Assembly (NCBI RefSeq): GCF_004360145.1
Contig: NZ_ML178719.1
Span: forward strand, 1,570-61,704
DNA length: 60,135 nucleotides
Reading direction: 5' to 3'
Source of the DNA: Aliiroseovarius marinus
GTDB taxonomy: Bacteria > Pseudomonadota > Alphaproteobacteria > Rhodobacterales > Rhodobacteraceae
Shown here in pieces: positions 8,607 to 18,213 of this stretch. Both the position numbers and the translations under genes were made by a program. Each line of letters begins with the position of its first letter. Within the stretch, counting starts at the first letter, position 1. A model generated the notes under the pieces. That model ran no database searches. It was not told the origin of the DNA and saw only the letters and a program-made list of their open reading frames with translations.

Positions 8607-8663
8607 ACTCCAAGCCGCCGCAAGCTTATCCCGCGCCGCGCTTGGACATTCCGGGAGGGATAT

Positions 8664-9866
8664 ATGGAAGCTTTCATCTGCGACGCGGTGCGCACTCCGA
8701 TCGGTCGATATGGCGGGGCGCTGTCCAGCGTTCGGGCCGACGACCTTGCCGCACTGCCCATCGCCGCTTTGAAAGAGCGCAACCCAGATGTGGATTGGGC
8801 GTCGATTGATGACGTGATCTATGGCTCGGCCAACCAGGCAGGCGAAGACAACCGCAACGTGGCGCGCATGGCCGCCCTTCTGGCCGGTTTGCCGGTCGAG
8901 GTTCCGGGCACCACCATCAACCGCCTGTGCGCATCCGGCATGGATGCTGTGGGCATGGCGGCCCGTGGTGTGAAAGCAGGCGACTATGACCTGTGCATCG
9001 CAGGCGGCGTCGAAAGCATGAGCCGCGCGCCCTTCGTGATGCCCAAGGCCACCAGCGCCTTCACCCGCGCCAATACGGTTTACGACACCACCATTGGCTG
9101 GCGTTTCGTGAACCCGAAGATGGACAAGCTGCACGGCACCCATTCGATGCCGCAAACCGCCGACAACGTGGCCGAGGACTATAACGTTAGCCGCGAAGAC
9201 CAAGACGCATTTGCAGCCCGCAGCCAAGCCCGCTGGGCCGCTGCGCATGAGGCTGGCATGTTTGCGGATGAGATCATTCCGGTGACCATCCCTCAGCGCA
9301 AGGGTGATCCGATTGTTGTCGACACCGACGAACACCCCCGCCCCGGCACCACCGCTGAAAAGCTGTCTGGCCTGCGTGGCGTGAACGGCCCGGACCTGAC
9401 GGTTACGGCGGGCAATGCCTCGGGCGTGAATGATGGGGCAGCGGCGATGCTAATCGCGTCAGAGACCGCAGCCAACGCCAACAACCTGAAACCGATGGCC
9501 CGCGTGGTGGCCATGCAGGCGGCCGGTGTTGCGCCCCGCGTCATGGGCATCGGACCGGTTCCGGCCAGCCGCAAGGCGCTGGATAAGGCTGGTCTGACCA
9601 TCGACCAGATCGATGTGATAGAATTGAACGAAGCGTTCGCAAGCCAAGGTCTTGCCACGCTGCGCGAACTGGGTGTCGCGGATGATGATCCGCGCGTGAA
9701 CCCGAACGGCGGTGCGATTGCACTGGGCCACCCGCTGGGCATGTCCGGCGCGCGCCTTGTACTGACCGCCGCATATCAACTGCAACGCACCGGTGGGCGC
9801 TATGCGCTGTGCACCATGTGCGTAGGTGTGGGACAGGGCGTTGCCCTTATTCTGGAAAGGATCTGA
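8664..9866 (+). CDS. paaJ: 3-oxoadipyl-CoA / 3-oxo-5,6-dehydrosuberyl-CoA thiolase
   Basis: Protein of 400 residues. The ATG at 8664 has GGGAGGG at 8654-8660 and gives the standard thiolase N-terminus. The acyl-enzyme cysteine is C89 in [23 protein letters not shown] (His) and [10 protein letters not shown] (second Cys) complete the active site. Head gene of the paa cluster, where such a thiolase carries out the two last beta-oxidation cleavages, giving acetyl-CoA and succinyl-CoA. By sequence alone it could equally be pcaF of the beta-ketoadipate route; the operon context favours paaJ. Confidence 0.88.
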   Translation: MEAFICDAVRTPIGRYGGALSSVRADDLAALPIAALKERNPDVDWASIDDVIYGSANQAGEDNRNVARMAALLAGLPVEVPGTTINRLCASGMDAVGMAARGVKAGDYDLCIAGGVESMSRAPFVMPKATSAFTRANTVYDTTIGWRFVNPKMDKLHGTHSMPQTADNVAEDYNVSREDQDAFAARSQARWAAAHEAGMFADEIIPVTIPQRKGDPIVVDTDEHPRPGTTAEKLSGLRGVNGPDLTVTAGNASGVNDGAAAMLIASETAANANNLKPMARVVAMQAAGVAPRVMGIGPVPASRKALDKAGLTIDQIDVIELNEAFASQGLATLRELGVADDDPRVNPNGGAIALGHPLGMSGARLVLTAAYQLQRTGGRYALCTMCVGVGQGVALILERI

Positions 9867-9868
9867 CG

Positions 9869-10846
9869 ATGTATGCACAGATGATCACAGCCGAGGCCTC
9901 GGACGAGGATCCCAAGCTGCTTGAAGAATTTCAGGCGCGGATTGACCGCGACGAAAAGATCGAGCCGAAAGACTGGATGCCGATGGCGTATCGCAAGACG
10001 CTGATCCGCCAGATCGGCCAGCACGCGCACTCGGAAGTCGTGGGTCAGCTGCCGGAAGGCAACTGGATCACCCGTGCGCCGACGCTAGAGCGTAAGGCGA
10101 TCCTGCTGGCGAAAGTGCAGGACGAGGCCGGACATGGTCTGTATCTGTATTCCGCCGCGGAAACGCTGGGTGTGTCGCGCGATGAACTGGTCGAGCTCTT
10201 GCACGAAGGCAAGATGAAGTATTCGTCGATCTTCAACTACCCCACCCTGAACTGGGCCGATATTGGTGCCGTGGGCTGGCTGGTGGATGGCGCGGCCATC
10301 GTGAACCAGGTGGCGTTGCAGCGGACATCCTATGGCCCCTACAGCCGCGCGATGATCCGGATCTGTAAGGAAGAAAGCTTCCACGCACGTCAGGGCTATC
10401 ACGCGATCATGCAGATGGCGTTTGGCACGCCTGCGCAGAAAGCCATGGCACAAGACGCCGTGAACCGCCTGTGGTTCCCCGCGATCATGATGTTCGGCCC
10501 GTCGGACAGCGAAAGTGTCCACTCGGAGCAGTCGATGCAGTGGAAGATCAAAGTGCGTTCGAACGACGACTTGCGCCAGCAGTTTGTCGACCAGACCGTC
10601 CCGCAGATCGAGTATCTGGGTCTGGATCTGCCTGATCCCGGGATCAAGTGGAACGAGGAACGCGGTCACTATGACTATTCGGACCCCGACTGGTCCGAGT
10701 TCTTCAACGTTATCAAAGGCAAAGGCCCCTGCAACGTGGACCGTCTGAACGACCGGACCAACGCTTGGGAAGACGGCGCATGGGTGCGCGATGGTCTTCT
10801 GGCCCATGGCCGTAAAAAAGCCGCTGCACGCACAGCCGCCGAATAA
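9869..10846 (+). CDS. paaA: Phenylacetyl-CoA 1,2-epoxidase catalytic subunit
   Basis: Protein of 325 residues. Ferritin-like diiron protein and catalytic subunit of the multicomponent monooxygenase that epoxidises the ring of phenylacetyl-CoA. The diiron ligands lie in E-A-G-H-G-L-Y (E and H) and in [13 protein letters not shown]. The start at 9869 follows the thiolase stop with two intervening bases. paaB, paaC, paaD and paaE follow in the canonical order. Confidence 0.97.
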   Translation: MYAQMITAEASDEDPKLLEEFQARIDRDEKIEPKDWMPMAYRKTLIRQIGQHAHSEVVGQLPEGNWITRAPTLERKAILLAKVQDEAGHGLYLYSAAETLGVSRDELVELLHEGKMKYSSIFNYPTLNWADIGAVGWLVDGAAIVNQVALQRTSYGPYSRAMIRICKEESFHARQGYHAIMQMAFGTPAQKAMAQDAVNRLWFPAIMMFGPSDSESVHSEQSMQWKIKVRSNDDLRQQFVDQTVPQIEYLGLDLPDPGIKWNEERGHYDYSDPDWSEFFNVIKGKGPCNVDRLNDRTNAWEDGAWVRDGLLAHGRKKAAARTAAE

Positions 10847-10857
10847 GGAGAGATCAC

Positions 10858-11142
10858 ATGTCGAAAGAATGGCCCCTCTGGGAAGTTTTCATCCGCGGCC
10901 AGCACGGCCTGAGCCACCGTCACGTGGGCAGCCTGCACGCGCCGGACGCTGAAATGGCAATCAAGAACGCCCGCGACGTCTATACCCGTCGCAATGAAGG
11001 CGTGTCGATATGGGTTGTAGAAGCCCAGCACATCGCAGCCTCGTCGCCTGAAGAAAAAGGTCCACTTTACGAGCCCTCGAACTCGAAGGTCTATCGTCAC
11101 CCGACCTTCTTCGACATCCCCGAAGAAGTGGGGCACATGTAA
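10858..11142 (+). CDS. paaB: Phenylacetyl-CoA epoxidase subunit PaaB
   Basis: Protein of 94 residues, the usual size. Small structural subunit needed for assembly of the epoxidase complex. Recognised by the N-terminal W-P-L-W-E-V-F-I-R motif, the H-V-G-S-L-H-A-P-D-A block and its place between paaA and paaC. AAGGAGA lies just before the start, and its stop shares one base with the paaC start. Confidence 0.96.
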   Translation: MSKEWPLWEVFIRGQHGLSHRHVGSLHAPDAEMAIKNARDVYTRRNEGVSIWVVEAQHIAASSPEEKGPLYEPSNSKVYRHPTFFDIPEEVGHM

Positions 11143-11900
11143 TGGCTGACAACGCACTCTTTCAATTTCTGCTGCGGATGGGCGACAACAGCCTGATCCT
11201 CGGCCATCGCGTCAGCGAATGGTGTGGCCACTCGCCGGTGCTGGAAGAAGACATCGCTCTGGCCAACACGGCGTTGGACCTAATCGGCCAGACTCAGTTC
11301 TGGCTGGGCCTTGCTGGTGAAGTTGAAGGCAAAGGCCGCTCGGCTGACGATCTGGCTTTCCTGCGCGACGCTTGGGATTACCGAAACGTCCTGCTGTGTG
11401 AGCTGCCCAACGGTGACTTCGGCCAAACCCTGATGCGTCAGTTCCTGTATGACGCATGGGCGTCGGTGATGATGGGTCGTCTGATGACCTCGTCCGACGA
11501 ACGTGTGGCTGCGATTGCGGCCAAGGCATCCAAGGAAGTGGCCTATCACGTGGAACGCTCGGGCGACACGGTGGTTGGTCTTGGCGACGGGACCGAAGAA
11601 AGCCACGCCCGCATGCAGGCCGCGCTCGATTACCTCTGGCCCTATGTGGGCGAGATGTTTGATAGCGACGAGGTCGACGCGGCCATGGTTAAGGCAGGTA
11701 TTGCCCCCGACCCTGCAAGCTTGCGCGAAGAATACGACGCGCTGGTGGGCAAGGTTCTGGGTCAAGCAACCCTGACCATCCCGACCGACACGTTCCACCA
11801 CAAGGGCGGGCGCACGGGCTATATGCATACCGAGCATCTGGGGCACCTTCTGTGCACCATGCAATGGCTGCAGCGCGCTTATCCGGGCGCGACCTGGTAA
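11142..11900 (+). CDS. paaC: Phenylacetyl-CoA epoxidase structural subunit PaaC
   Basis: Protein of 252 residues. Ferritin-like subunit that pairs with PaaA in the epoxidase core but carries no functional diiron site. Family features: L-G-H-R-V-S-E-W near residue 25, A-L-D-L-I-G-Q, the R-D-A-W-D-Y-R-N block and G-G-R-T-G-Y-M-H-T-E-H-L-G near the end. Overlaps paaB by one base, and paaD follows after one base. Confidence 0.96.
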   Translation: MADNALFQFLLRMGDNSLILGHRVSEWCGHSPVLEEDIALANTALDLIGQTQFWLGLAGEVEGKGRSADDLAFLRDAWDYRNVLLCELPNGDFGQTLMRQFLYDAWASVMMGRLMTSSDERVAAIAAKASKEVAYHVERSGDTVVGLGDGTEESHARMQAALDYLWPYVGEMFDSDEVDAAMVKAGIAPDPASLREEYDALVGKVLGQATLTIPTDTFHHKGGRTGYMHTEHLGHLLCTMQWLQRAYPGATW

Positions 11901-11901
11901 G

Positions 11902-12363
11902 ATGGGTCAGCCGTCAGTTGATACGATCTGGGACTGGCTGGACCAGGTGCCCGACCCCGAGATCCCCGTGATCTCGCTGGTCGACCTGGGCATCATCCGG
12001 GATGTGAAATGGGAGGGCGACACCCTAAAGGTTGCCGTCACCCCCACCTATTCCGGCTGTCCGGCCACGTCCGTGATCAATTTCGATATCGAAACCGCGT
12101 TGCGCGACCGCGGGATCGAGAAGCTGACCCTGACACAGCAGCTGTCCCCCCCGTGGACCACCGACTGGCTGTCGGAAAAGGGCCGTGCGAAGCTTGAAGA
12201 ATACGGCATCGCCCCACCCTCGCCCAAAGGCGAACCAGACCGCTGCCCCAATTGCGGCGGCCACAATCTGGAACGCACCAGCCAATTCGGCTCGACCCCA
12301 TGCAAGGCGCTCTGGCGATGCCGCGACTGCCTTGAACCCTTTGACTATTTCAAGTGCATCTAG
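11902..12363 (+). CDS. paaD: PaaD, Fe-S maturation factor for the epoxidase
   Basis: Protein of 153 residues. The N-terminal MIP18/DUF59-type domain has D-P-E-I-P-V-I-S-L-V-D-L-G; the C-terminus has a zinc-ribbon-like pair C-P-N-C-G and C-R-D-C. Both parts are normal for PaaD. It is thought to help build the iron-sulfur centre of the reductase PaaE or the diiron core. Position between paaC and paaE supports the call. Confidence 0.95.
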   Translation: MGQPSVDTIWDWLDQVPDPEIPVISLVDLGIIRDVKWEGDTLKVAVTPTYSGCPATSVINFDIETALRDRGIEKLTLTQQLSPPWTTDWLSEKGRAKLEEYGIAPPSPKGEPDRCPNCGGHNLERTSQFGSTPCKALWRCRDCLEPFDYFKCI

Positions 12364-12382
12364 CGCACTGAGGAGACCCATT

Positions 12383-13447
12383 ATGGCGCGCTTCCACAAT
12401 CTTACTGTGACCGATATCCAGAAAACCATCCGCGATGCGGTGGTGGTAACGCTCACCCCTGACGACCCCGAAGCCTTTGACTTCACCCAAGGCCAATACA
12501 TCACCTTCCGTCGCGACTTTGACGGGCAGGAACTGCGCCGCTCCTACTCGATCTGTTCGGGTCTGGACGACGGCAAGCTGCAGGTGGGTATCAAACGTGT
12601 CGATGGCGGTGCGTTCTCGACCTGGGCCAATGAAGAGCTGACCCAAGGCGCGACCATCGAAGCCATGACGCCGATGGGTAACTTCCACATCCCGCTGGAT
12701 GCGACCACCAACCGCCACTATCTGGGCTTTGCCGGTGGCTCGGGCATCACGCCGGTTCTGTCGATCATCAAGACCACGCTGGCCCGCGAGCCGCAGTCGG
12801 AATTCACCCTAGTTTACGCCAACAAGGCCGTAACCACGATCATGTTCCGCGAGGAACTGGAAGACCTGAAGAACCGCTATATGGGCCGCTTCAACGTGAT
12901 CCATATTCTGGAGAGCGACGCGCAGGAAATCGACCTGTTCACCGGTCTGGTGGACGAAGCGAAATGCGCCGCGCTGTTCAAGAACTGGATCGACATCAAA
13001 TCCGTCGACACCGCCTTCATCTGTGGCCCCGAGCCGATGATGCTGGGCATTGCCAAGGCGCTGCGCGATCATGGGCTGGACGACGCACAGATCAAGTTCG
13101 AACTGTTTGCATCCTCGCAACCGGGTCGTGCGGCCAAGAAAGCCGCCAGCTCGACCGCTGCAACCGGCGACGGCATCGAGGCTGTGATCGCGATGGACGG
13201 CGCCAGCCGCACCATCACCATGGATGGCGAGACCTCGATCCTGGACGCAGCCCTCGCCAACGACATGGACGCCCCTTACGCCTGTAAGGCCGGTGTTTGC
13301 TCGACCTGCCGCTGTAAGGTTCTGGAAGGCGACGTGGACATGATCACCAACCACGCGCTGGAAGATTACGAGGTCGAGAAAGGCTATGTCCTCTCGTGCC
13401 AGTCCTTCGCGCGTTCGGGCAAAATCGTCGTCGATTTCGACCAATAA
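12383..13447 (+). CDS. paaE: Phenylacetyl-CoA epoxidase reductase subunit
   Basis: Protein of 354 residues. Supplies electrons from NADPH to PaaA. The N-terminal FAD/NAD domain shows R-R-S-Y-S-I-C-S (flavin binding), G-G-S-G-I-T-P (nucleotide binding) and C-G-P-E-P-M-M. The C-terminal plant-type [2Fe-2S] ferredoxin has C-K-A-G-V-C-S-T-C plus a distal Cys in S-C-Q-S. The start at 12383 has AGGAGA nine bases upstream; a longer in-frame reading would run into paaD and is rejected. Confidence 0.96.
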   Translation: MARFHNLTVTDIQKTIRDAVVVTLTPDDPEAFDFTQGQYITFRRDFDGQELRRSYSICSGLDDGKLQVGIKRVDGGAFSTWANEELTQGATIEAMTPMGNFHIPLDATTNRHYLGFAGGSGITPVLSIIKTTLAREPQSEFTLVYANKAVTTIMFREELEDLKNRYMGRFNVIHILESDAQEIDLFTGLVDEAKCAALFKNWIDIKSVDTAFICGPEPMMLGIAKALRDHGLDDAQIKFELFASSQPGRAAKKAASSTAATGDGIEAVIAMDGASRTITMDGETSILDAALANDMDAPYACKAGVCSTCRCKVLEGDVDMITNHALEDYEVEKGYVLSCQSFARSGKIVVDFDQ

Positions 13448-13457
13448 GGAGACCCCA

Positions 13458-14216
13458 ATGTCTGATATGAGCATCACCGATTATCTGGCTCAGGGCGGTG
13501 TCCTGACCAATCCCGAAAACGTCCCCGCGCGCTATCGTGCCGAACTGATGCGCCTGATGGCCACCTTTGTGGACAGCGCGCTGGCAGGGGCTGCCGGCTT
13601 TGCCGACATCATCAATGACGGCCCGGGCATCAAGGAACGCATCGCAGCCGCCAAGATTGTGCTGGAAAAGACCGACAATGCCGACAAGGTTCTGTCGATC
13701 ATGGGCGACTTCGGCGCCAACACCGCGCGCTATGCCAACCACCACCCGTGGACGGATCGTCTGGACCGCGACGCCGATATCGGCACCTCGCGTACCGATA
13801 CGGACATGCGCCTGTCGGTCTTCAACTACCCCATGCAGGGCTGGTCGGATGCCGTGGTCATGAACCTTCTGATGGGTCTGGCCGTGGGCGTGCAAATGAG
13901 CGAGTTTAAACGCGTGTCCTATGCGCCGCTCGCCGAAGCCTTCCGCGCCGTTGGCCCGGTCGAGGCCCGTCACGCCGAACTTGCCGCCGAGGGCATCGAA
14001 CGTCTGGTGGAAACCGGCACCAGCATGGCCGACCTGCAAGCCAGCGTCGACTATTGGTGGCCCCGCGTGGCGGCAAGCTTTGGCAAAGACGTGTCTACCC
14101 GCGCCAGCCAGCTGCAGGCCTTCGGGCTGCGCCATTCCAGTAACGCGGAACTGCGCGAGGAATGGGAAGCTGCTGCGGCCGCTCAACTTGAAAAACTGGG
14201 GCTGAGCGCGCCTTAA
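13458..14216 (+). CDS. PaaA/PaaC-like ferritin-fold protein
   Basis: Protein of 252 residues with AAGGAGA before the ATG at 13458. The helical, ferritin-like make-up and its position inside the paa operon suggest a member of the phenylacetate catabolic (PaaA/PaaC) superfamily. I do not see the paired E-x2-H iron-ligand motifs of PaaA, so a catalytic diiron centre is doubtful. It is an additional subunit or paralogue beyond the five genes of the textbook epoxidase, and I know of similar genes in other roseobacter paa clusters. Its exact role is unknown to me. Confidence 0.7.
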   Translation: MSDMSITDYLAQGGVLTNPENVPARYRAELMRLMATFVDSALAGAAGFADIINDGPGIKERIAAAKIVLEKTDNADKVLSIMGDFGANTARYANHHPWTDRLDRDADIGTSRTDTDMRLSVFNYPMQGWSDAVVMNLLMGLAVGVQMSEFKRVSYAPLAEAFRAVGPVEARHAELAAEGIERLVETGTSMADLQASVDYWWPRVAASFGKDVSTRASQLQAFGLRHSSNAELREEWEAAAAAQLEKLGLSAP

Positions 14217-14252
14217 GCGCCGCCCCGACCGCATACGAACAGAGGACAGAGA

Positions 14253-16280
14253 ATGACCCTGATGAAAGTCTCCAGCTTCGCGGCTGGTCAATGGATTGCA
14301 CCGGGTGCGAATGCCCGCCCCATCGCCTCGGCCATCACCGGGCTGCCGCTTGCAGAAGCGGGTGGCGCGGATCTGGATATGCAGAAGATGATCGACTATG
14401 CGCGCAATGTGGGCGGCCCAGCGCTCCGCGAGATGGGCTTTCACGACCGCGCCAAGATGCTGAAGGCTCTGGCGATGCATCTGGGTCAGCACAAGCAGGA
14501 ACTCTACGACCTCAGCTTCGACACAGGCGCCACGCAATCGGACCACATGATCGACATCGACGGCGGAGTGGGCACTGTGTTCGTCTTCGCCTCTAAGGGT
14601 CGACGCGAGATGCCCGATGGCAAGATCTATATCGACGGCGAACTTGAACAGCTGTCTCGCCACGGCACCTTCATGGGCATGCACATCGCGACCCCCCTGC
14701 AAGGTGTGGCCGTGCATATCAACGCCTTCAACTTCCCTGTCTGGGGGATGCTGGAAAAGCTGGCGCCGACGCTTCTGGCCGGTGTGCCCGCCATCGTGAA
14801 ACCTGCGACGGCCACGTCCTATGTGACAGAAGCCGCCGTGCGCATCATGCTGGACAGCGGCATCTTGCCTGAAGGTGCGTTGCAGCTGATTTCTGGCGGT
14901 ACGGGCGACCTGCTGGACCGCCTTGGTCCGCAGGATATCGTCAGCTTCACCGGCTCGGCGCAAACCGCGTCAATGCTGAGATCGAACCCGAATATCCTGA
15001 AAAACTCGGTGCGTTTCGTGGCCGAACAGGACAGCCTGAACGCGTCGATCCTTGGCCCGGACGTCACGCCCGACACCCCCGAATTTGACCTCTTTATCAA
15101 AGAGGTACATCGCGAGATGACCACGAAGGCCGGTCAGAAATGTACCGCCATCCGTCGCATCATCGCGCCGGAGGCACAGGTTCAGAACGTGATCGAGGCG
15201 CTATCGGCCCGTCTGGACAAAACCGTCATCGGCGACCCGCGCGCCGAAGGCGTGCGCATGGGGGCTCTGGTCTCGGCCGGTCAGAAAGCGGATGTGCTGG
15301 AAAAGGCCGCCGCGATTGGGTCAGAAAGCAAGCTTGTCTATGGCAACCCGGATGACAATGACTTCGCCGGAGACGTGGATGCAGGCGCCTTCGTAAAGCC
15401 GATGCTGTTCCACTGTGAAACCCCCGACACCGCGACCATCGTGCATGAATGCGAGGCGTTCGGCCCCGTGTCGACCATCATGGGATACCGCGACATTGCC
15501 CACGCCATCGAGCTGGCGAACAAAGGCGAAGGCTCGCTGGTGGCATCCGTGATTACAGGTTCGGGCGACGTTGCCCGCGAAGTGGCGATGGGCGCAGGTG
15601 CCTTCCACGGGCGCCTTTACTTCAACAACGCGACCTCGATGAAGGAATCGACCGGTCACGGCTCGCCCCTGCCCCACATGGTGCATGGTGGCCCCGGTCG
15701 TGCAGGCGGCGGCGAGGAAATGGGCGGCGTGCGTGGCGTGCTGCACTATATGCAGCGGACTGCTATTCAAGGCAGCCCCGACATCCTGACGTCCATCGGC
15801 AACCGCTGGGTGCCGGGTGCTGCCGAGATCAAAGGCCCCGCCCACCCGTTCACACGTAAATTTGGCGAGCTGTCGATCGGCGAAACCCTGCACACCAAAT
15901 CGCGCGAGATCACGCTGGATGATATCGAGCACTTCGCCAACTTCACCGGCGACACCTTCTATGCGCACATGGACAGTGCTGCTGCCAAGCGGAACCCGTT
16001 CTTCCCGGACCGCGTGGCGCATGGCTATCTGCTGTTGTCCTTCGCCGCTGGCCTGTTTGTGGAGCCTAACGAAGGTCCCGTTCTGGCCAACACCGGCCTT
16101 GACAACCTGCGCTTTATGAAGCCGGTTGAGGCTGGTGACAGCATGAAAGTCCGCCTGACCGTGAAGGCCAAAACACGCCGCACGGACGAGTATGGCGAGG
16201 TGCGCTGGCATGTCACCCTGACCAATCAGGATGACGAACTGGTGGCAGAATACGAGCTGCTAACAATGAACGCCTATTGA
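14253..16280 (+). CDS. paaZ: Bifunctional ring-opening enzyme: oxepin-CoA hydrolase / aldehyde dehydrogenase
   Basis: Protein of 675 residues, full length for PaaZ. The N-terminal aldehyde dehydrogenase domain (about 1-520) contains N-A-F-N-F-P-V-W-G and the catalytic Cys in K-A-G-Q-K-C-T-A-I. The C-terminal MaoC-like hot-dog domain (about 530-675) has F-A-N-F-T-G-D-T-F-Y-A-H-M-D and V-A-H-G-Y-L-L. The hydratase opens the oxepin ring and the dehydrogenase oxidises the aldehyde, giving 3-oxo-5,6-dehydrosuberyl-CoA for the thiolase. AGAGGACAGAG precedes the start. No sign of domain loss. Confidence 0.96.
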   Translation: MTLMKVSSFAAGQWIAPGANARPIASAITGLPLAEAGGADLDMQKMIDYARNVGGPALREMGFHDRAKMLKALAMHLGQHKQELYDLSFDTGATQSDHMIDIDGGVGTVFVFASKGRREMPDGKIYIDGELEQLSRHGTFMGMHIATPLQGVAVHINAFNFPVWGMLEKLAPTLLAGVPAIVKPATATSYVTEAAVRIMLDSGILPEGALQLISGGTGDLLDRLGPQDIVSFTGSAQTASMLRSNPNILKNSVRFVAEQDSLNASILGPDVTPDTPEFDLFIKEVHREMTTKAGQKCTAIRRIIAPEAQVQNVIEALSARLDKTVIGDPRAEGVRMGALVSAGQKADVLEKAAAIGSESKLVYGNPDDNDFAGDVDAGAFVKPMLFHCETPDTATIVHECEAFGPVSTIMGYRDIAHAIELANKGEGSLVASVITGSGDVAREVAMGAGAFHGRLYFNNATSMKESTGHGSPLPHMVHGGPGRAGGGEEMGGVRGVLHYMQRTAIQGSPDILTSIGNRWVPGAAEIKGPAHPFTRKFGELSIGETLHTKSREITLDDIEHFANFTGDTFYAHMDSAAAKRNPFFPDRVAHGYLLLSFAAGLFVEPNEGPVLANTGLDNLRFMKPVEAGDSMKVRLTVKAKTRRTDEYGEVRWHVTLTNQDDELVAEYELLTMNAY

Positions 16281-16287
16281 GGACCCG

Positions 16288-17079
16288 ATGACACTGACCG
16301 ACCCGCTTCATGACACTCTGGCGCAGTTGCGCGACAGCAGTGATTTGCGCGTCTGGTCGGTGATCGTCACCTTGATGGGGGATCTGACCGTTATGGGTAC
16401 GCCGGGCGCAGATGCGTCCGGCGTTTCCGGTCAGGCCTTGGGCAAAGTCATGGCTGCCCTTGGCATCCGCCCCGAGGCCACCCGCGTGGCGCTGCACCGG
16501 CTGCGCAAGGATGGCTGGATTGAAAGCACCCGACACGGGCGCCGGTCAGTCTATCACCTGACACCGGACGGGCTGGCCCAGACCAAAGCGGTGGCGGATC
16601 GCATCTACGGCCCAGCCCGGCCCACGCCTGACCAATGGCACCTGCTGGTCCTGCCCCCACAGGCCGAGGATGATGGCAGCTTTGACAGCCTGATCGCCGA
16701 AGGCTTCAGCGAGCTGATCCCCGGCGTATTCCTGGGCACATCTGCTCCGCAAACCACGCCCGACGCCCTGCATCTTTCTGATCCGAATACCGAGCTGCCC
16801 AGCTGGGTCATCGCAACGCTCGCGCCGCCAAAATTGCAAATAGATTCGGAACAGTTGCGAAACGCAATTGACCGCCTGCCCCTTGATGCATTGCACGACT
16901 TACCTGCGCTGGATCGCGCCGCGCTCCGCTTGGTTTTGCTGCATGAATGGCGCCGTATTGCCCTGCGTTTGCCCGACCTTCCCGTCGAGGCGATCTGCCC
17001 CGCGCTTCAAGTGCGTGGTTTAGTACAAGAGGCACTGTCCGCACTTGGCCCTCTGTCGATTGAAGAGCTGACCTCCTAA
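16288..17079 (+). CDS. paaX: PaaX family transcriptional repressor
   Basis: Protein of 263 residues. The N-terminal winged helix (about 20-95) contains A-T-R-V-A-L-H-R-L-R-K-D-G-W-I and Y-H-L-T-P-D-G, typical of PaaX; the C-terminal region matches PaaX-type domains in length and in the R-L-V-L-L-H-E-W-R motif. Well-studied homologues repress paa genes and release DNA on binding phenylacetyl-CoA. It follows paaZ after seven bases, so it is probably made from the operon it controls. The palindromes at 8516-8606 are natural candidates for its target. Confidence 0.85.
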   Translation: MTLTDPLHDTLAQLRDSSDLRVWSVIVTLMGDLTVMGTPGADASGVSGQALGKVMAALGIRPEATRVALHRLRKDGWIESTRHGRRSVYHLTPDGLAQTKAVADRIYGPARPTPDQWHLLVLPPQAEDDGSFDSLIAEGFSELIPGVFLGTSAPQTTPDALHLSDPNTELPSWVIATLAPPKLQIDSEQLRNAIDRLPLDALHDLPALDRAALRLVLLHEWRRIALRLPDLPVEAICPALQVRGLVQEALSALGPLSIEELTS

Positions 17080-17084
17080 ACGAA

Positions 17085-17115
17085 AACGGCCCCGCGCAAT
17101 CTGCACAGGGCCGTT
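17085..17115. terminator. Stem-loop between convergent paaX and rpoH
   Basis: AACGGCCC (17085-17092) pairs with GGGCCGTT (17108-17115) over a 15-base loop, just after the paaX stop and just before the rpoH stop. The AAAA before the first arm gives a short T run on the minus strand, so it probably serves both converging genes. Confidence 0.7.
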
Positions 17116-17134
17116 CCATCAATTGCATTCCAGA

Positions 17135-18031
17135 TCAGGCGTGTTCCAGCATGCCCTTCTCAGAAGCAAGCTCTTGCATGCGTTTTTGCAGCTTCTCGAA
17201 CGCGCGCACCTCGATCTGACGGATGCGCTCGCGGCTGACGTCATAGACGCCCGACAGGTCCTCAAGCGTGACCGGTTTGTCCTGCAGACGACGCTGGGTC
17301 AGGATGTCTTTCTCGCGGTCATTCAGAACCTCCATAGCCTGCGCCAGCAGCTCGCGACGGACGTTCATCTCGTCGGTTTCTGCATAGTCGCCTGCCTGGT
17401 CAGCATCTTCGTCTTCCAGCCAGTCCTGCCACTGCATCGCGCCTTCGCCGTCGTTGGACACAGTCGCATTCAGCGACGCATCCCCGCCCGACAGACGACG
17501 GTTCATGGAAATCACCTCTTCCTCGGTCACGTTCAGATCTTCAGCGATTTTCTGAACGTTCTCAGGACGCAGATCCCCCTCTTCCAGCGCACCAATGCGC
17601 GCCTTCGCCTTACGCAGGTTGAAGAACAGCTTTTTCTGGGCCGAGGTAGTGCCAAGTTTCACCAGCGACCACGAGCGCAGGATGTATTCCTGGATCGAGG
17701 CACGGATCCACCACATGGCATACGTCGCCAAACGGAAGCCCTTTTCCGGGTCAAACCGCTTCACGGCCTGCATCAGACCCACGTTCGCTTCGGAAATCAC
17801 CTCGGCCTGCGGCAGTCCATAGCCGCGATAGCCCATAGCGATCTTGGCCGCCAGACGCAGGTGCGAGTTCACCATCTGGTGCGCCGCATCACGATCTTCG
17901 TGATCCGCCCAGCGTTTGGCCAGCATATATTCCTCTTCCGGCTCCAGCATCGGGAACTTCCGAATCTCCTGAAGGTAGCGGTTCAAACCGCCTTCGGGCG
18001 TCGGGGCCGGTAAATTCTTATAGTTGCTCAT
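17135..18031 (-). CDS. rpoH: RNA polymerase sigma-32 factor
   Basis: Protein of 298 residues. Group 3 heat-shock sigma factor. Region 2 contains N-S-H-L-R-L-A-A-K-I-A and F-D-P-E-K-G-F-R-L-A-T-Y-A-M-W-W-I-R; the RpoH box Q-K-K-L-F-F-N-L-R-K follows; region 4 ends with S-R-E-R-I-R-Q-I-E-V-R-A-F. It directs heat-shock and, in Rhodobacterales, also oxidative-stress genes. These bacteria often carry two rpoH copies, and I cannot tell from this window which one this is. It converges with paaX and is preceded by a promoter-like region at 18082-18110. Confidence 0.95.
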   Translation of the reverse strand: MSNYKNLPAPTPEGGLNRYLQEIRKFPMLEPEEEYMLAKRWADHEDRDAAHQMVNSHLRLAAKIAMGYRGYGLPQAEVISEANVGLMQAVKRFDPEKGFRLATYAMWWIRASIQEYILRSWSLVKLGTTSAQKKLFFNLRKAKARIGALEEGDLRPENVQKIAEDLNVTEEEVISMNRRLSGGDASLNATVSNDGEGAMQWQDWLEDEDADQAGDYAETDEMNVRRELLAQAMEVLNDREKDILTQRRLQDKPVTLEDLSGVYDVSRERIRQIEVRAFEKLQKRMQELASEKGMLEHA

Positions 18032-18081
18032 TGGCGCAAACTTCTCCTGTCCGTTACCCTCATGTTTAAGGGCTTAACATC

Positions 18082-18110
18082 GAGATAAGCCTTACAACAC
18101 TGTTTTCAAG
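18082..18110 (-). promoter_or_regulatory. Candidate rpoH promoter
   Basis: On the minus strand CTTGAAA (18110-18104) is followed after 16 bases by TATCTC (18087-18082), itself within G-C-T-T-A-T-C-T. The CTTG -35 and CTTAT-type -10 resemble both housekeeping and RpoH-type promoters of alphaproteobacteria, so autoregulation is possible. Inferred from motif only. Confidence 0.45.
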
Positions 18111-18213
18111 AGGGTGTCGTCGAATTTCGTTACCAGAGTATGAACCTATGAGGGCGATTGTAAGAGGATGACACATTGCCTCACGGATTCGTGCAGAAAG
18201 TTGCAAATGCAAA

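Noticed and set aside
13344-14963. Open frame of about 540 codons on the minus strand across the paa genes
   Set aside because: Covers three real genes on the other strand and shows no recognisable domain or start signal.
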